A stretch of DNA of 64,000 bases from Streptomyces hokutonensis (GCF_000376565.1 NZ_BARG01000094.1:24814-88813), one strand, 5' to 3'. Positions 42,770 to 50,854 are shown, counted from the stretch's first letter. Made by a program: numbers and translations. The notes: generated from the letters alone by a model not told the origin.

Positions 42770-42966
42770 GCGAGTAGTTCCTTTCGGGTGGGCCGCCAGG
42801 GCCGATAGCGGCTGTTTACGGTTGGGGCCCCGGCCGACCGGTGAACGATCACGCTGGCAACGTGCTTTCTCGGGTGCTTGAGACAGCTTGGGGTGGGTTC
42901 GGCGATGCGGCGATAACTGCGCGTGAGAGCGCGGCGCGTGCCTGCCTGCTGAGAGGCTTCTTAGGG

Positions 42967-43007
42967 GCCTGCAGGTGGGTGAGCCCCGTGCGCGCCAACC
43001 TGCAGGC
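42967..43007 (-). terminator. hairpin after peptide A
   Basis: GCCTGCAGGT at 42967-42976 and ACCTGCAGGC at 42998-43007 form a 10-bp stem just past the stop of peptide A. It may attenuate transcription into peptide B and the lysozyme-like gene. Confidence 0.55.
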
Positions 43008-43011
43008 ACCG

Positions 43012-43203
43012 TCATGTGGAGAGGCCGTACAGGGCCTGATAGCACATCTGCCGGGCCGGGCCGGTCAGATCGGCGCACCGTGACTTGGAAGCTTCGACAC
43101 CGCTGTTGTGCGGGCCGGGTGCTGGCTCTGAATGCTGGTCCCGGTGAATGGGGCGGGACTGGATGGGCAGCGCACTGGTGGGCTGCAGCCTCTTGTCGGT
43201 CAT
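43012..43203 (-). CDS. cyanobactin-like RiPP precursor peptide A
   Basis: 63 residues from the ATG at 43203 with AGGAGC upstream, 23 bases after the protease stop. Leader block SALPIQSRPIHR, spacer, NSGVEAS recognition block, then the core KSRCADLTGPARQMCYQALYG followed by LST. In cyanobactin precursors (PatE) the leader has LPQQGQPVIR and the core is preceded by GLEAS or GVEPS, where PatA cuts. Both elements are present. The C-terminal AYDG-type signal of classical cyanobactins is absent. Two Cys flank the core. Confidence 0.7.
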   Translation of the reverse strand: MTDKRLQPTSALPIQSRPIHRDQHSEPAPGPHNSGVEASKSRCADLTGPARQMCYQALYGLST

Positions 43204-43226
43204 GGCGTGCTCCTATGGATGGGCGT

Positions 43227-45572
43227 CTACCGGTCCAGGAACTGGTGGACAGGTGCCAGGCTGACGGGGAGTTCATCGCTGACGTCGAACGTGAACTGGT
43301 AGACGTATTTGGCGCGTTGGTCGTTTTCCGGGTCGAAGAAGCTGACGAAGACGTCCTGGCAGTCCGAGCCCGGACGGCAGTGCGGGCTCTTCGATACGCG
43401 GATGGTGTCTAGCGCGCCCAGGCGCGGCTGCTCGAACGTGCCGTCGGCCCGCCTGGCCCGGTGGGTGATTCCTGGGGCCAGCAGGCCCTCCTTGACGACG
43501 GATCCGAACAGGAAGCCGTTGGTCCCCGCGAAGTTCAGGGCACGGTCGGCCGAGCTCTGCCCCAGGTTGCGGAACTGGTGGTAGACCTTGCCGAGGAACG
43601 TCTTGACGTGATCGCGTACCTCGTTGTCCGGCAGGGCGCTCTCCTCGTAGTTGGTGGCCGCTGTGTTGACCGCTCCCAAGATCGACTCGACGAGTCGGGC
43701 TTCGTTCCAGGCGCACAGTCCGCGGCTTTTGACCTCGACCACCGGTACGACCTGACCTGAGTAGAGGCGTGTGGTTCGTCCCGTGAGTACACCGGGGATG
43801 GACACGCGTGAGACGTAGTCGCGCTCGTTGTCGTTGAGCATCTGTCCCCGCAGCACGTCGCGGAATGTCCGGTAGATGATGGAGACTGGCGGATGCGCGA
43901 GGTTCTTCAGCAAAGTCCGAAGCTCCTGAGCAACGTTTTCGCCGTCGACGTCAACGTCGATGCGTTCGTTCCAGTCCATGGCTACCGGGGTTTCGGCCTC
44001 CAGGGCGTAGACGGGCGTGGCGTCCAGGTTCAGCGTCCAGGTGACCTTGTCGGATACCCAGGGATTCTCCGCGAGGTAATCGGCGAGCTGTCGTCCGTCC
44101 TGGGGATTGGCCGGCGCTTCGACATCTGTGTCGCCCTGCCGGTAGACGGGGTTCTTCATCTGCTGGGTGAAGGTGTCCCGGCGTGCTTCGGTTTGGTAGT
44201 CAAACCCCAGGGTGCCGATGGCGTAGATCAGCTGCCGCTGCGGGCCGGTACTGGCGCCGCCTCCGCATTGGCACTCCGATGCGGAGCTTCCACCGCAACC
44301 GCATGAGGGACGTACCCCTGAACTGCGGCCGCGTGGTCCACGCCAGTCCCCAGCAGAAGGGGGCGATTGTGTGTTCGGCGCGCCGGGCTCAGGCATGTCG
44401 GCTGTGGCGCTCGGTGGCCTGCTGTTGGCGGGCGATTCTGCCCCGCAGGCGGCCCGCACCCCTGTGGTCTGCTCGACGACGGGCGCGGGCTGGACGGCTG
44501 CTGACTGCCCACTGGGCGTCATGTCGTGCGAGCCTGGGACACCTTCGGGCGCACCGGCCTCGCTGAGCGTGATCGATGCGTCGGTGGCACCGGCTGCATC
44601 TGCAGTGGCTCCTGCCGTCTCGGCTGGCTCGGGTGCGACGGGGCTCGTGTCAGGCGTGGGTCCGTCGAGGTTGGTCATGGCTGTGTCTCCTGTTGCGGTG
44701 ATCAGGGCGTGTGCGCGTGCGGCATTCAGGCTGCCGCCGAGATACCGGCGGCATGCGGGCGCATCGGGGGGCTGGCACACGGCCACGGAGGCGGTGGTGA
44801 GGATGGCATTGCCGACTGCCTTCGGGTCGGCGTGGCGCCCGATCCGCAGTTGTGCTGCCACAAGCAGCGCGGCCACGCCGGCCACGAGGGGTGTGGCGAA
44901 ACTGCTGCCGGTGACAGTGGCTCGTCCGCCGCCGGGGGCTGCGCCTTCGACGGCCTCTCCCGGGGCGACGACGCCGTGCGTGGCGTAGGCGGCTCCCCAG
45001 TTGCTGATCTGCAGGGGTGTGCCGTTGGGGTCGGTTGCCCCGACGGCCAGCACGCTCGGCACTGCGGCGGGTACTTGCAGGCAGTCGCATCCGTCGTTGC
45101 CGGCGGCCGCGATTACGAGGACTCCGTGGTCGTCACACAGTTGCAGGGCACGTGCCAGCAGCTCGTCTGCCTGTCCGTCCGGTACGCGCTCACCGCCGCT
45201 GATGTTGATGATGTGGGCACCCTCTTGGACGGCCCGCTCGATGGCCCGGGCCAGGTCAAGCTGGGGGATCCGGGCCTCGTGTCCGTCCCGGAACACCGGG
45301 AGCAGCAGGCCTCGGCAGCGTGGGGCGATGCCGGTTACGACCGTGCCGGGCTGTCCGAAGAACAGGCTGGTAACGAGGGTGCCGTGCAGCGACATCGGTC
45401 CGGGGCCGGGGGCCTCGGTCACCAGGGTATCGATCCTTGTCAGGTCGGCGCCCTGGAAGCAGGGGTGGGACAGGTCTACGGGCCCGTCAAGAATGGCAAC
45501 GCATACCTCTGGGCTGCCAGAAAGCTCCTCCTGAGGGGCTTGCAGGCCTTGCAGTACGGACCGGGCTTCCAT
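43227..45572 (-). CDS. PatA/PatG-family (cyanobactin maturation) subtilisin-like protease
   Basis: 781 residues from the ATG at 45572. N-terminal S8 protease domain: Asp29 in CVAILDGPVDLSHPCF, His63 in SLHGTLVTS, and Ser224 in GSSFATPLVAG, so the triad is complete. A Pro/Ala/Ser-rich linker contains a Cys cluster near residues 424-440 (SCGCGG, then ECQCGGG). The C-terminal third (LIYAIGTLGFDYQTEARRDT onward) matches the PatG C-terminal region. It probably cleaves at GVEA blocks of the linked peptides and may macrocyclise. It is divergent from the SARP gene and followed by peptide A. Confidence 0.9.
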   Translation of the reverse strand: MEARSVLQGLQAPQEELSGSPEVCVAILDGPVDLSHPCFQGADLTRIDTLVTEAPGPGPMSLHGTLVTSLFFGQPGTVVTGIAPRCRGLLLPVFRDGHEARIPQLDLARAIERAVQEGAHIINISGGERVPDGQADELLARALQLCDDHGVLVIAAAGNDGCDCLQVPAAVPSVLAVGATDPNGTPLQISNWGAAYATHGVVAPGEAVEGAAPGGGRATVTGSSFATPLVAGVAALLVAAQLRIGRHADPKAVGNAILTTASVAVCQPPDAPACRRYLGGSLNAARAHALITATGDTAMTNLDGPTPDTSPVAPEPAETAGATADAAGATDASITLSEAGAPEGVPGSHDMTPSGQSAAVQPAPVVEQTTGVRAACGAESPANSRPPSATADMPEPGAPNTQSPPSAGDWRGPRGRSSGVRPSCGCGGSSASECQCGGGASTGPQRQLIYAIGTLGFDYQTEARRDTFTQQMKNPVYRQGDTDVEAPANPQDGRQLADYLAENPWVSDKVTWTLNLDATPVYALEAETPVAMDWNERIDVDVDGENVAQELRTLLKNLAHPPVSIIYRTFRDVLRGQMLNDNERDYVSRVSIPGVLTGRTTRLYSGQVVPVVEVKSRGLCAWNEARLVESILGAVNTAATNYEESALPDNEVRDHVKTFLGKVYHQFRNLGQSSADRALNFAGTNGFLFGSVVKEGLLAPGITHRARRADGTFEQPRLGALDTIRVSKSPHCRPGSDCQDVFVSFFDPENDQRAKYVYQFTFDVSDELPVSLAPVHQFLDR

Positions 45573-45733
45573 CCCAACCCCCGCTCGCTCGTTTGGTTCT
45601 GTCCGCGAGCATCCAACGGCCCTGTGCGGCGTGCGTTGTCCGGATGGTGCAAGAGGCGTTCCGTGAGCGTTCCCCGGGCGTTCTTGGCGCAGGCCAGGTG
45701 CAGCACCGGGAGCTTCTCAAGAGGTTCGACGGC

Positions 45734-46540
45734 ATGGCCGCGGACCTGGGACTAACGGGAAAGAGCGGGCTGCACCCGGATGCGTGTGGCACATGCCAGT
45801 CGCAGAGTGGGGATGTGTTGCAGAACGAATCTTCGAACGGAGTAGCGCTCGAACTACTGGGTGACTTTGGGCTCGTCCGCTCTGGGCACAGGGTGCGTCT
45901 GTCTCTCGGGGCCCAACGGTTGCTGGCGTTCCTGGCGTTGCAGAGCGACGGTGTCCATCGGGGTGCCGTGGCACAGCACATATGGCCCGACTATCCCTGC
46001 CACCGGGCGGCAGCCAATCTGCGCTCAGCTCTGTGTCAGGGGAGACGCACCGGCTGTGTCCCTCTCGTTGACTGCGTTGGGCAACGACTGCGGCTGTCGC
46101 CCCTGGTCCGCATCGATCTGCATGCGGTCGGCGTGGAAGCGCGGAAGATCGTCGATGGGTCGGGCCCGCCACCGGGTAGCGCCGAAGCTCTCGTCTATGA
46201 CTTGACGCAGGAACTGCTGCCCGGCTGGACCGACGAGTGGCTGGAGCTGGAGCGTGAACGCTGGAATCAGGTGCGCCTCTACACCCTCGAGAGCCTGGCC
46301 CAGCGACTGCTGGCGGCAGGACATCACCTTCCTGCTCTCCAGGCAGCCATAGCGGCCATCTCCATCGACCCAATTCGGGAGACCGCCCGCCGGATAGTGA
46401 TAGAGATCCATCTTGCCGAGGGCAACGTAGCGAGCGCCGTACGGCTCTATCAGGACTACGCCGACTTCCTCTTGCGCGAACTCAACGTGAGCCCCTCGCC
46501 GCAGATGACCAGCCTCTTGCAAGATTTGCTGTCTCCATAG
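45734..46540 (+). CDS. SARP-family pathway-specific activator
   Basis: About 268 residues from the ATG at 45734 (AGAGG upstream); a GTG at 45815 is an alternative start. OmpR-like winged helix: LELLGDFGLVRSGHRVRLSL, then RLLAFLALQSDGVHRGAVAQ and ANLRSALCQG. The bacterial transcriptional activation domain follows (VDLHAVGVEARKIV replaced here by IDLHAVGVEARKIV, then LLPGWTDEWLELERERWNQV and SAVRLYQDYADFLLRELNV). SARPs switch on Streptomyces biosynthetic clusters, so its position between the protease and three peptide genes marks this as a regulated locus. Confidence 0.9.
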   Translation: MAADLGLTGKSGLHPDACGTCQSQSGDVLQNESSNGVALELLGDFGLVRSGHRVRLSLGAQRLLAFLALQSDGVHRGAVAQHIWPDYPCHRAAANLRSALCQGRRTGCVPLVDCVGQRLRLSPLVRIDLHAVGVEARKIVDGSGPPPGSAEALVYDLTQELLPGWTDEWLELERERWNQVRLYTLESLAQRLLAAGHHLPALQAAIAAISIDPIRETARRIVIEIHLAEGNVASAVRLYQDYADFLLRELNVSPSPQMTSLLQDLLSP

Positions 46541-46564
46541 CACCGCAGGTCGGCATGCCGCGAT

Positions 46565-46588
46565 GACGCGACGGTGACGCTACTCGAA
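46565..46588 (+). promoter_or_regulatory. conserved element upstream of peptide C (candidate SARP site)
   Basis: GTGACGCTACTCGAA and its flanks match 47696-47719 (GTGACGCTGTTCGAA), upstream of peptide E. The two are the only strong similarity between these intergenic regions apart from the ribosome sites, so they may be activator sites. Confidence 0.45.
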
Positions 46589-46728
46589 CGCTGCAGAACA
46601 CATCCCCACAACGGTCCCGGTGGAGGCTGGTGGCCGCATCACAGTCCTCGTCGTTTGCGGGGATGCAGGTGCCTCCCGCCCGATCCCACATCGGCGGGCT
46701 GCAAATGATCAGAAAGGAGATGAGCGTG

Positions 46729-46947
46729 GTGGACACTCGTTTCGACCAAGAAACGGAACACAGGCTGGCCAGCCTGTCCGTGCCCGTACAGGCCCCACCC
46801 GTCTACCGCTCAGCAGTTGGCACAGCCGCCGCGGGCGCCGTCGGTGGCGTTGAGGCTGCCGGACTCGGATCGTTCATCGACAGCCTGTCACACATGATCC
46901 CTGGATCTGGCCCCGTCGGCGACGTCCTGGGCTGGTTCGGTCTCTGA
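46729..46947 (+). CDS. cyanobactin-like RiPP precursor peptide C
   Basis: 72 residues from the GTG at 46729, chosen because the ribosome site and start line up with peptide E (AAAGGAGATGAG, then GTG before the GTG/ATG start and GACACTCG). Leader block LSVPVQAPPVYR, then a Gly/Ala spacer, GGVEAAGL, then a hydrophobic core SFIDSLSHMIPGSGPVGDVL ending in GWFGL. No Cys. The core differs completely from the other peptides. Confidence 0.7.
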   Translation: MDTRFDQETEHRLASLSVPVQAPPVYRSAVGTAAAGAVGGVEAAGLGSFIDSLSHMIPGSGPVGDVLGWFGL

Positions 46948-46955
46948 GGAACGAG

Positions 46956-46984
46956 GTGCCGGCGGCCCGGCGGCTGTCGGCACC
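46956..46984 (+). terminator. hairpin after peptide C
   Basis: GGTGCCG and CGGCACC enclose a 15-base GC-rich loop right after the stop. Confidence 0.45.
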
Positions 46985-47274
46985 ACCCGCTGTTGTCGGC
47001 GCGAAAGGGCGGACGTGCGCTGGTCTGCTCAGCCGGCAGCCCGCCCGGCGCCCGGTTACCCCAGCCGGGCTCTCCCCGCGTGAAAGGCCAGGCTGCTCCA
47101 CAGAGCGGATGCCCATGCTGGCTACCGGCTTTGTGCGGACATGAAGAACGCGGGGATCGTGAGAGAACTGCGCACCAGCGATCGGTGACGCGGGCCCGGC
47201 CGCTCGGGCTGAGCACCACAAGCGACCCCTCACCCATTCGTCACGCACGACGATAAAGCGAAAGGAGCATGATC
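46985..47274. other. about 290 bases between peptide genes C and D
   Basis: No gene is recognised. It presumably carries a promoter for peptide D. A GGTGACGCG at about 47186 partly resembles the element upstream of peptides C and E. Confidence 0.35.
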
Positions 47275-47520
47275 ATGATCCAGCAGACCTCGTGTGCCGA
47301 GGCAACGTCCTACCTGGCTGCCGCACTTATTAACATGCCGCAGCAGGCGCCGCCCGTCGACCGAACCCAAGCCGCCGCTACTGGTGTCCCCAATGCGGCC
47401 TCCGGCGTGGAAGCGAACATCGTCGCGCCGCCGCTGCTCGACTGGAACACCCCGTGGACAGGGACAGGAGGGTACCCCTACAACCCATTTGGCTCCTCCG
47501 GCCCGTACGTCGTCTTTTGA
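47275..47520 (+). CDS. cyanobactin-like RiPP precursor peptide D
   Basis: 81 residues from the ATG at 47275, preceded by AAAGGAG at the best spacing. Leader block INMPQQAPPVDR, spacer, ASGVEANIVAPP, then the core LLDWNTPWTGTGGYPYNPFG ending SSGPYVVF, rich in aromatic residues, Gly, Pro and Thr. The match MPQQAPPVDR is the closest of the five to the cyanobactin leader LPQQGQPVIR. Confidence 0.75.
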   Translation: MIQQTSCAEATSYLAAALINMPQQAPPVDRTQAAATGVPNAASGVEANIVAPPLLDWNTPWTGTGGYPYNPFGSSGPYVVF

Positions 47521-47600
47521 CCGTTCCGGGCATCTGCTCTCCCTTCCTGTTTCGGCGGACGGGAGCGTACTGATCGCACATTGTTCGCGATGCTGGACTA

Positions 47601-47630
47601 CGCGCTCCCGCGACGCATCGCGGGAGCGCG
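47601..47630 (+). terminator. terminator after peptide D
   Basis: CGCGCTCCCGCGA, a four-base CGCA loop, and the exact complement TCGCGGGAGCGCG: a 13-bp perfect stem. Confidence 0.65.
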
Positions 47631-47695
47631 ATAGAGCAAGGCCTTCCCGCCCTCCAAGCGGTGATTGCGGCCGTCGTCCATCGAAGGCGCGCGAC

Positions 47696-47719
47696 GACGC
47701 GGCCGTGACGCTGTTCGAA
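47696..47719 (+). promoter_or_regulatory. conserved element upstream of peptide E (candidate SARP site)
   Basis: GTGACGCTGTTCGAA with flanking GACGCGG, matching the element upstream of peptide C at 46565-46588. Confidence 0.45.
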
Positions 47720-47827
47720 TCCCGACAATGGGGTCGGCGGGGGCTGGATTAGCGTACTCGCGGGTGCCTCCGGCCGATCTCCATGGCGGCCTCCCAGAAT
47801 GATTAGGAAGGAAAGGAGATGAGTGTG

Positions 47828-48043
47828 ATGGACACTCGATTTATCCAAGAAGCGGGATGCAGGCCTGCTGGCCTGTCGATGCCCGTGCAGGCGCCACCCG
47901 TCTGCCGCTCTGCGGCTGGTACGGCAGGGGCGGGAGGTGCCGTCAGTGGCGTTGAAGCCAGCGGCCTCTCGCCGATCGACATAGCACGATTCCTCGACAT
48001 CGACATTGACACCCCCTTCGGCCACGGTGGCCTCCACATATGA
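47828..48043 (+). CDS. cyanobactin-like RiPP precursor peptide E
   Basis: 71 residues from the ATG at 47828. It is a paralogue of peptide C over the first 45 residues (MDTRF, LSMPVQAPPVCR, then a Gly/Ala spacer and VSGVEASGLSPID). The tail ARFLDIDIDTPFGHGGLHI is entirely different from that of C. A conserved leader and changed core is the hallmark of RiPP precursors. The upstream element and ribosome site are also shared with C. Confidence 0.75.
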   Translation: MDTRFIQEAGCRPAGLSMPVQAPPVCRSAAGTAGAGGAVSGVEASGLSPIDIARFLDIDIDTPFGHGGLHI

Positions 48044-48182
48044 CTCAGCCCAGGCGAACGGCGAACCGTCATCGCGAACGCCGCACCTGGGCTGACGAGG
48101 CGCCGATGAGCCGCTCGCGTGGTCCCGAGGCGGCGCCCAACAACCGCCCCGCCGGCTACGCGTGGCCCCTGCGGACGTACCC

Positions 48183-49104
48183 GTTCGTACGATCGCGCGC
48201 GAGGGCGCGCTTTGATGCCGATGGTCGCATCAGCGAGCACACGTGACCACAGCGCGGAGGCGGTGGTGCCGTTGCGGGCGTTGCTGGAGCGCAGTCCCGA
48301 GGGCTCGACGACCAACACGAGTGCTGCTGGGCGAGCAGGCGGTCGTTGCCGTCTGCGCGCAGGTGGGCGGCGGACGAGCACGGGGCGGTGGAGGTCGGCG
48401 GCGACTTCGGCGGTGTGCATCGCCGCTTCGGCGCAGTCCAGGGCCTCGATGAGGATCACCGCGCGCGCGAGTCCGGCGAGCAGGGCGGCGCTGGCCTTGA
48501 GGGTTGCTCCGCTGGTCTCGGTGCCGGGCGGGAAGAGGGGCTGACGACCGCTCCGCCGCTTCCGGTGATCGAGTTCAGCAGCTGGGCGTGGCTGTGCGGG
48601 TGGGCGCGGTCCAGGCCGCGCGGGAGGACGGCGAGCGTTGCCCGTCCGGCCTGGGCGACTGCCCGGTGGGCGGTGGAGTCGACGCCGTAGGCGAGCGTGG
48701 CGGTGACGGTGTGTCCGGCCTCGGCGAGCACGGTGGCGAAGTCCTGCGCCCGGGTGAGGGCCTGCGAGGTGGCGGCCCGGTTGCCGGTCACGGCCACAGC
48801 TCGGGCGGTCAGCGTGTCCAGCTGCTGGTGTCCGCGCACCCACAGGCCGAGCGGGCAGCCGGGCCCCAGGTCGGCCAGGGCGGCGGGCCACGTGTCGTCG
48901 GACGGGATGACGAACCGGTACGTCAGCTGGGCGTTGGCGAGTTCCTCGCGCGGCCGGTACTGGGTGAGACGGCCGCTGGCATCGTGGTCGACGCCGTATT
49001 GCCAGACGTCCTCGGGGCTGTGCTGGGCGAGTTGGGCGGCGACCTGGGCGGGGGGTGAAGTGGACGGCGAGCGCGGCGCGCTCGGACAGGCGGGTGCTGG
49101 GCAC
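48183..49104 (-). pseudogene. DprA-like gene with several frameshifts
   Basis: The GTG at 49104 has a GGAGG ribosome site. The opening (VPSTRLSERAALAVHFTPP) shifts frame at a run of six G near 49050, then reads QVAAQLAQHSPEDVWQYGVD and AVAVTGNRAATSQA, the Rossmann-like DprA core with GVDSTAHRAVAQAGRA. A second shift near 48540 leads into PPGTETSGATLKASAALLAG and a third lies near 48340. DprA loads RecA on single-stranded DNA. Two of the breaks are in homopolymers, so a read error is possible. Confidence 0.65.
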
Positions 49105-49180
49105 GGCGTACCTCCGTGGAAGGGGGCGGCCGGCGGGCATGCCGGGGCCGCGATGGGCGGTTGCGGATCGGGGTGTGTGT

Positions 49181-49684
49181 TCAGCGGCCGGGCGCGGTGA
49201 CCGTGTCCCGCGAACTGCCTGGCGAGCGCCACCAGTCGGCCGGTGCGGCGGGAGGCGCGGGCGGGCCGGGCTGGGCGTGGTACGCGTCCTCGGGGGCGGC
49301 GGTCGTGCGCGGTGGCGGGGCGGGGGCGCGTCCGGCGAGGACGGCGGGCAGGGTGTCGTCGATGTAGGCGACGTGGTGGGCGAGGTCCACCCCGACCTGG
49401 GCTGCGTCGAGGTACAGCAGGCCCGCACGCAGGCCGAGGTTGCCGGTGGCGATCACGTGGACGGTGTCGGTGAGGCATTCGGCGACATGCCGGGCGATCG
49501 GCCCGGTGACGGTGCAGATGACCGGGACCGGTTCGCCGTCGTGCCACTGGCGGCGCGCGCGGTCGTACTCTCGCGGGACCTGGATCACGGTGAACCGGGC
49601 GGCGGGTGTGCCGCGTTCGGTGTGGCGCAGTTGCACGGCCCCGTGTACGCGGCCGCGGATGACAGCGGTGGTCTCTCCGCTCAT
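49181..49684 (-). CDS. ssb: single-stranded DNA-binding protein
   Basis: 167 residues from the ATG at 49684 with GAGGAG upstream. N-terminal OB fold typical of SSB: TAVIRGRVHGAVQLRHTERG, then PAARFTVIQVPREYDRAR, PVPVICTVTGPIARHVAECL and VHVIATGNLGLR. The tail is Pro/Ala-rich and ends TAPGR, without the usual acidic DDxPF tip. Plasmid-borne SSBs protect incoming single strands. It has its own conserved promoter and leader (49702-49774). Confidence 0.85.
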   Translation of the reverse strand: MSGETTAVIRGRVHGAVQLRHTERGTPAARFTVIQVPREYDRARRQWHDGEPVPVICTVTGPIARHVAECLTDTVHVIATGNLGLRAGLLYLDAAQVGVDLAHHVAYIDDTLPAVLAGRAPAPPPRTTAAPEDAYHAQPGPPAPPAAPADWWRSPGSSRDTVTAPGR

Positions 49685-49701
49685 GAGGCACTCCTCGATG
49701 C

Positions 49702-49733
49702 GACGAACTGTCTGGCGGTGCCCGGGAGCCATC
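49702..49733 (-). promoter_or_regulatory. conserved 5' leader motif, copy 1 (ssb)
   Basis: On the minus strand: GATGGCTCCC, GGGCACCGCC, then CAGTTCGTC. The same order of blocks occurs in front of the ParB-like gene (54388-54424), the DUF932 gene (62142-62177) and the gene at 63261 (63278-63314). Confidence 0.7.
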
Positions 49734-49740
49734 CGAACAA

Positions 49741-49774
49741 GTTCCATAATGCCTATATGTGGGGTGGGTGTCAT
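49741..49774 (-). promoter_or_regulatory. conserved promoter module, copy 1 (ssb)
   Basis: Minus strand: ATGACA, 17 bases, CATTAT, then GGAACTTG. It belongs to a set of six. Confidence 0.65.
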
Positions 49775-49819
49775 CCCCTTATCCGTCACGTGGGAGGCAC
49801 CCGCCCCGCTATGGCCGGC

Positions 49820-50797
49820 CTACGGCTCGTATGGCATGCCCTCCGCCTCAACTCCCGTCTCGGGCTTGGGAGTCCGGCAGGGCCCCGGTCCTTCGCAGCG
49901 GGTTGCCGCGCCCGGGTTGTCCCACTGGCAGACCGGGCAGCGCCACAGGAGGCCGGCTGCCAGAGCCGCAGCGAGGATGGGCTCCTTCCGGATCCGTACG
50001 GCGTCGGCCGCGTTCAGCAGCACATCGAGCAGGGGCGGTGTGGGCGCGCCTTCTGCGTTGCTGTCGTCGAGCACGATCGTGTCCTCGACCTCGACCCGCA
50101 GCGGCACCGATCCGTCGGGTCGGACGAGGTGGTCCGGGGCGTTGTCGACGTGGACGGATACCCGGAAGGCACCGACCTCGTGGTCGAGGTAGCCGAAGAC
50201 CAGGATGTCGTCGTTCTCCAGACAGGGAAGATCTCCCTGGTCTCCCGGGTGGAAGACAGCGGCGCGGTTGGCGCGTTCGCAGGCGCCGGCGTCGGGGAAT
50301 GCGAAGTCGAGCGGCACGATCCGCGGTCGGCCCCGGCCTCTGACGGTCTCGGCGTACAGCGAGTAGCCCTCGTCGGGGCGGTTGTCGCGGTCGGGCCCGT
50401 AGTAGAGGTCCACGGTCGTGGCGTCGTCGGCGGGCGGTTCGCCGGGGACGTCGTCGTTGAGGAGGTTGTCCCAGTTTCCGCGTGCGTGCCGGGCGAGTTC
50501 GGCCAGGGCGGAGTCCTCGTCGGCGAAGAGCTCGATGGCGGCGTTCTCGTGCCGGTCCCAGCGGTGCAGTACCCAGGCCTGCCCCGGTGGGCGCGGCGGA
50601 ATGTGCGTGAGGGCCGGTTGTGGTGCGGCGGTGAAGTCGAACTGCTCCAGCCAGGCGCCGAGGATGTCGACGACGTCCGCGCCGGGCCACTCGCCCGCGC
50701 GTTCCTCCAGGTCGGTCAGCTGCTGGCGCAGCGAGATGACGGCTCTGCCCACGGGGGCGGTCAGGTCGACGGGCGTCTTCGGTTCAGGGAGGGACAT
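49820..50797 (-). CDS. uncharacterised protein with C-terminal zinc ribbon
   Basis: 325 residues from the ATG at 50797. Mostly acidic and soluble, with repeated Asp/Glu-rich stretches and an aromatic block (PPGQAWVLHRWDRHENAAIE). The last 45 residues hold WRCPVCQWDNPGAATRCEGP, a two-knuckle zinc ribbon like those of RanBP2 or rubredoxin-type modules. Family otherwise unrecognised. Last gene of the run starting at the ParB-like gene. Confidence 0.65.
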   Translation of the reverse strand: MSLPEPKTPVDLTAPVGRAVISLRQQLTDLEERAGEWPGADVVDILGAWLEQFDFTAAPQPALTHIPPRPPGQAWVLHRWDRHENAAIELFADEDSALAELARHARGNWDNLLNDDVPGEPPADDATTVDLYYGPDRDNRPDEGYSLYAETVRGRGRPRIVPLDFAFPDAGACERANRAAVFHPGDQGDLPCLENDDILVFGYLDHEVGAFRVSVHVDNAPDHLVRPDGSVPLRVEVEDTIVLDDSNAEGAPTPPLLDVLLNAADAVRIRKEPILAAALAAGLLWRCPVCQWDNPGAATRCEGPGPCRTPKPETGVEAEGMPYEP

Positions 50798-50854
50798 GGC
50801 ACTTCCTGTCTGTTCGGGGTGAGGACGGCGGTGCGCGGCACGGCCGTGGTCGGC

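Larger units (their letters stand above)
47521..47827. other. about 300 bases between peptide genes D and E
   Basis: Contains the perfect hairpin at 47601-47630 and the conserved upstream element at 47696-47719. No gene seen. Confidence 0.5.

Noticed and set aside
46630..46728. Longer N-terminus for peptide C
   Set aside because: The ribosome site AAAGGAG lies inside that extension, and the paralogous peptide E starts at the position equivalent to 46729.
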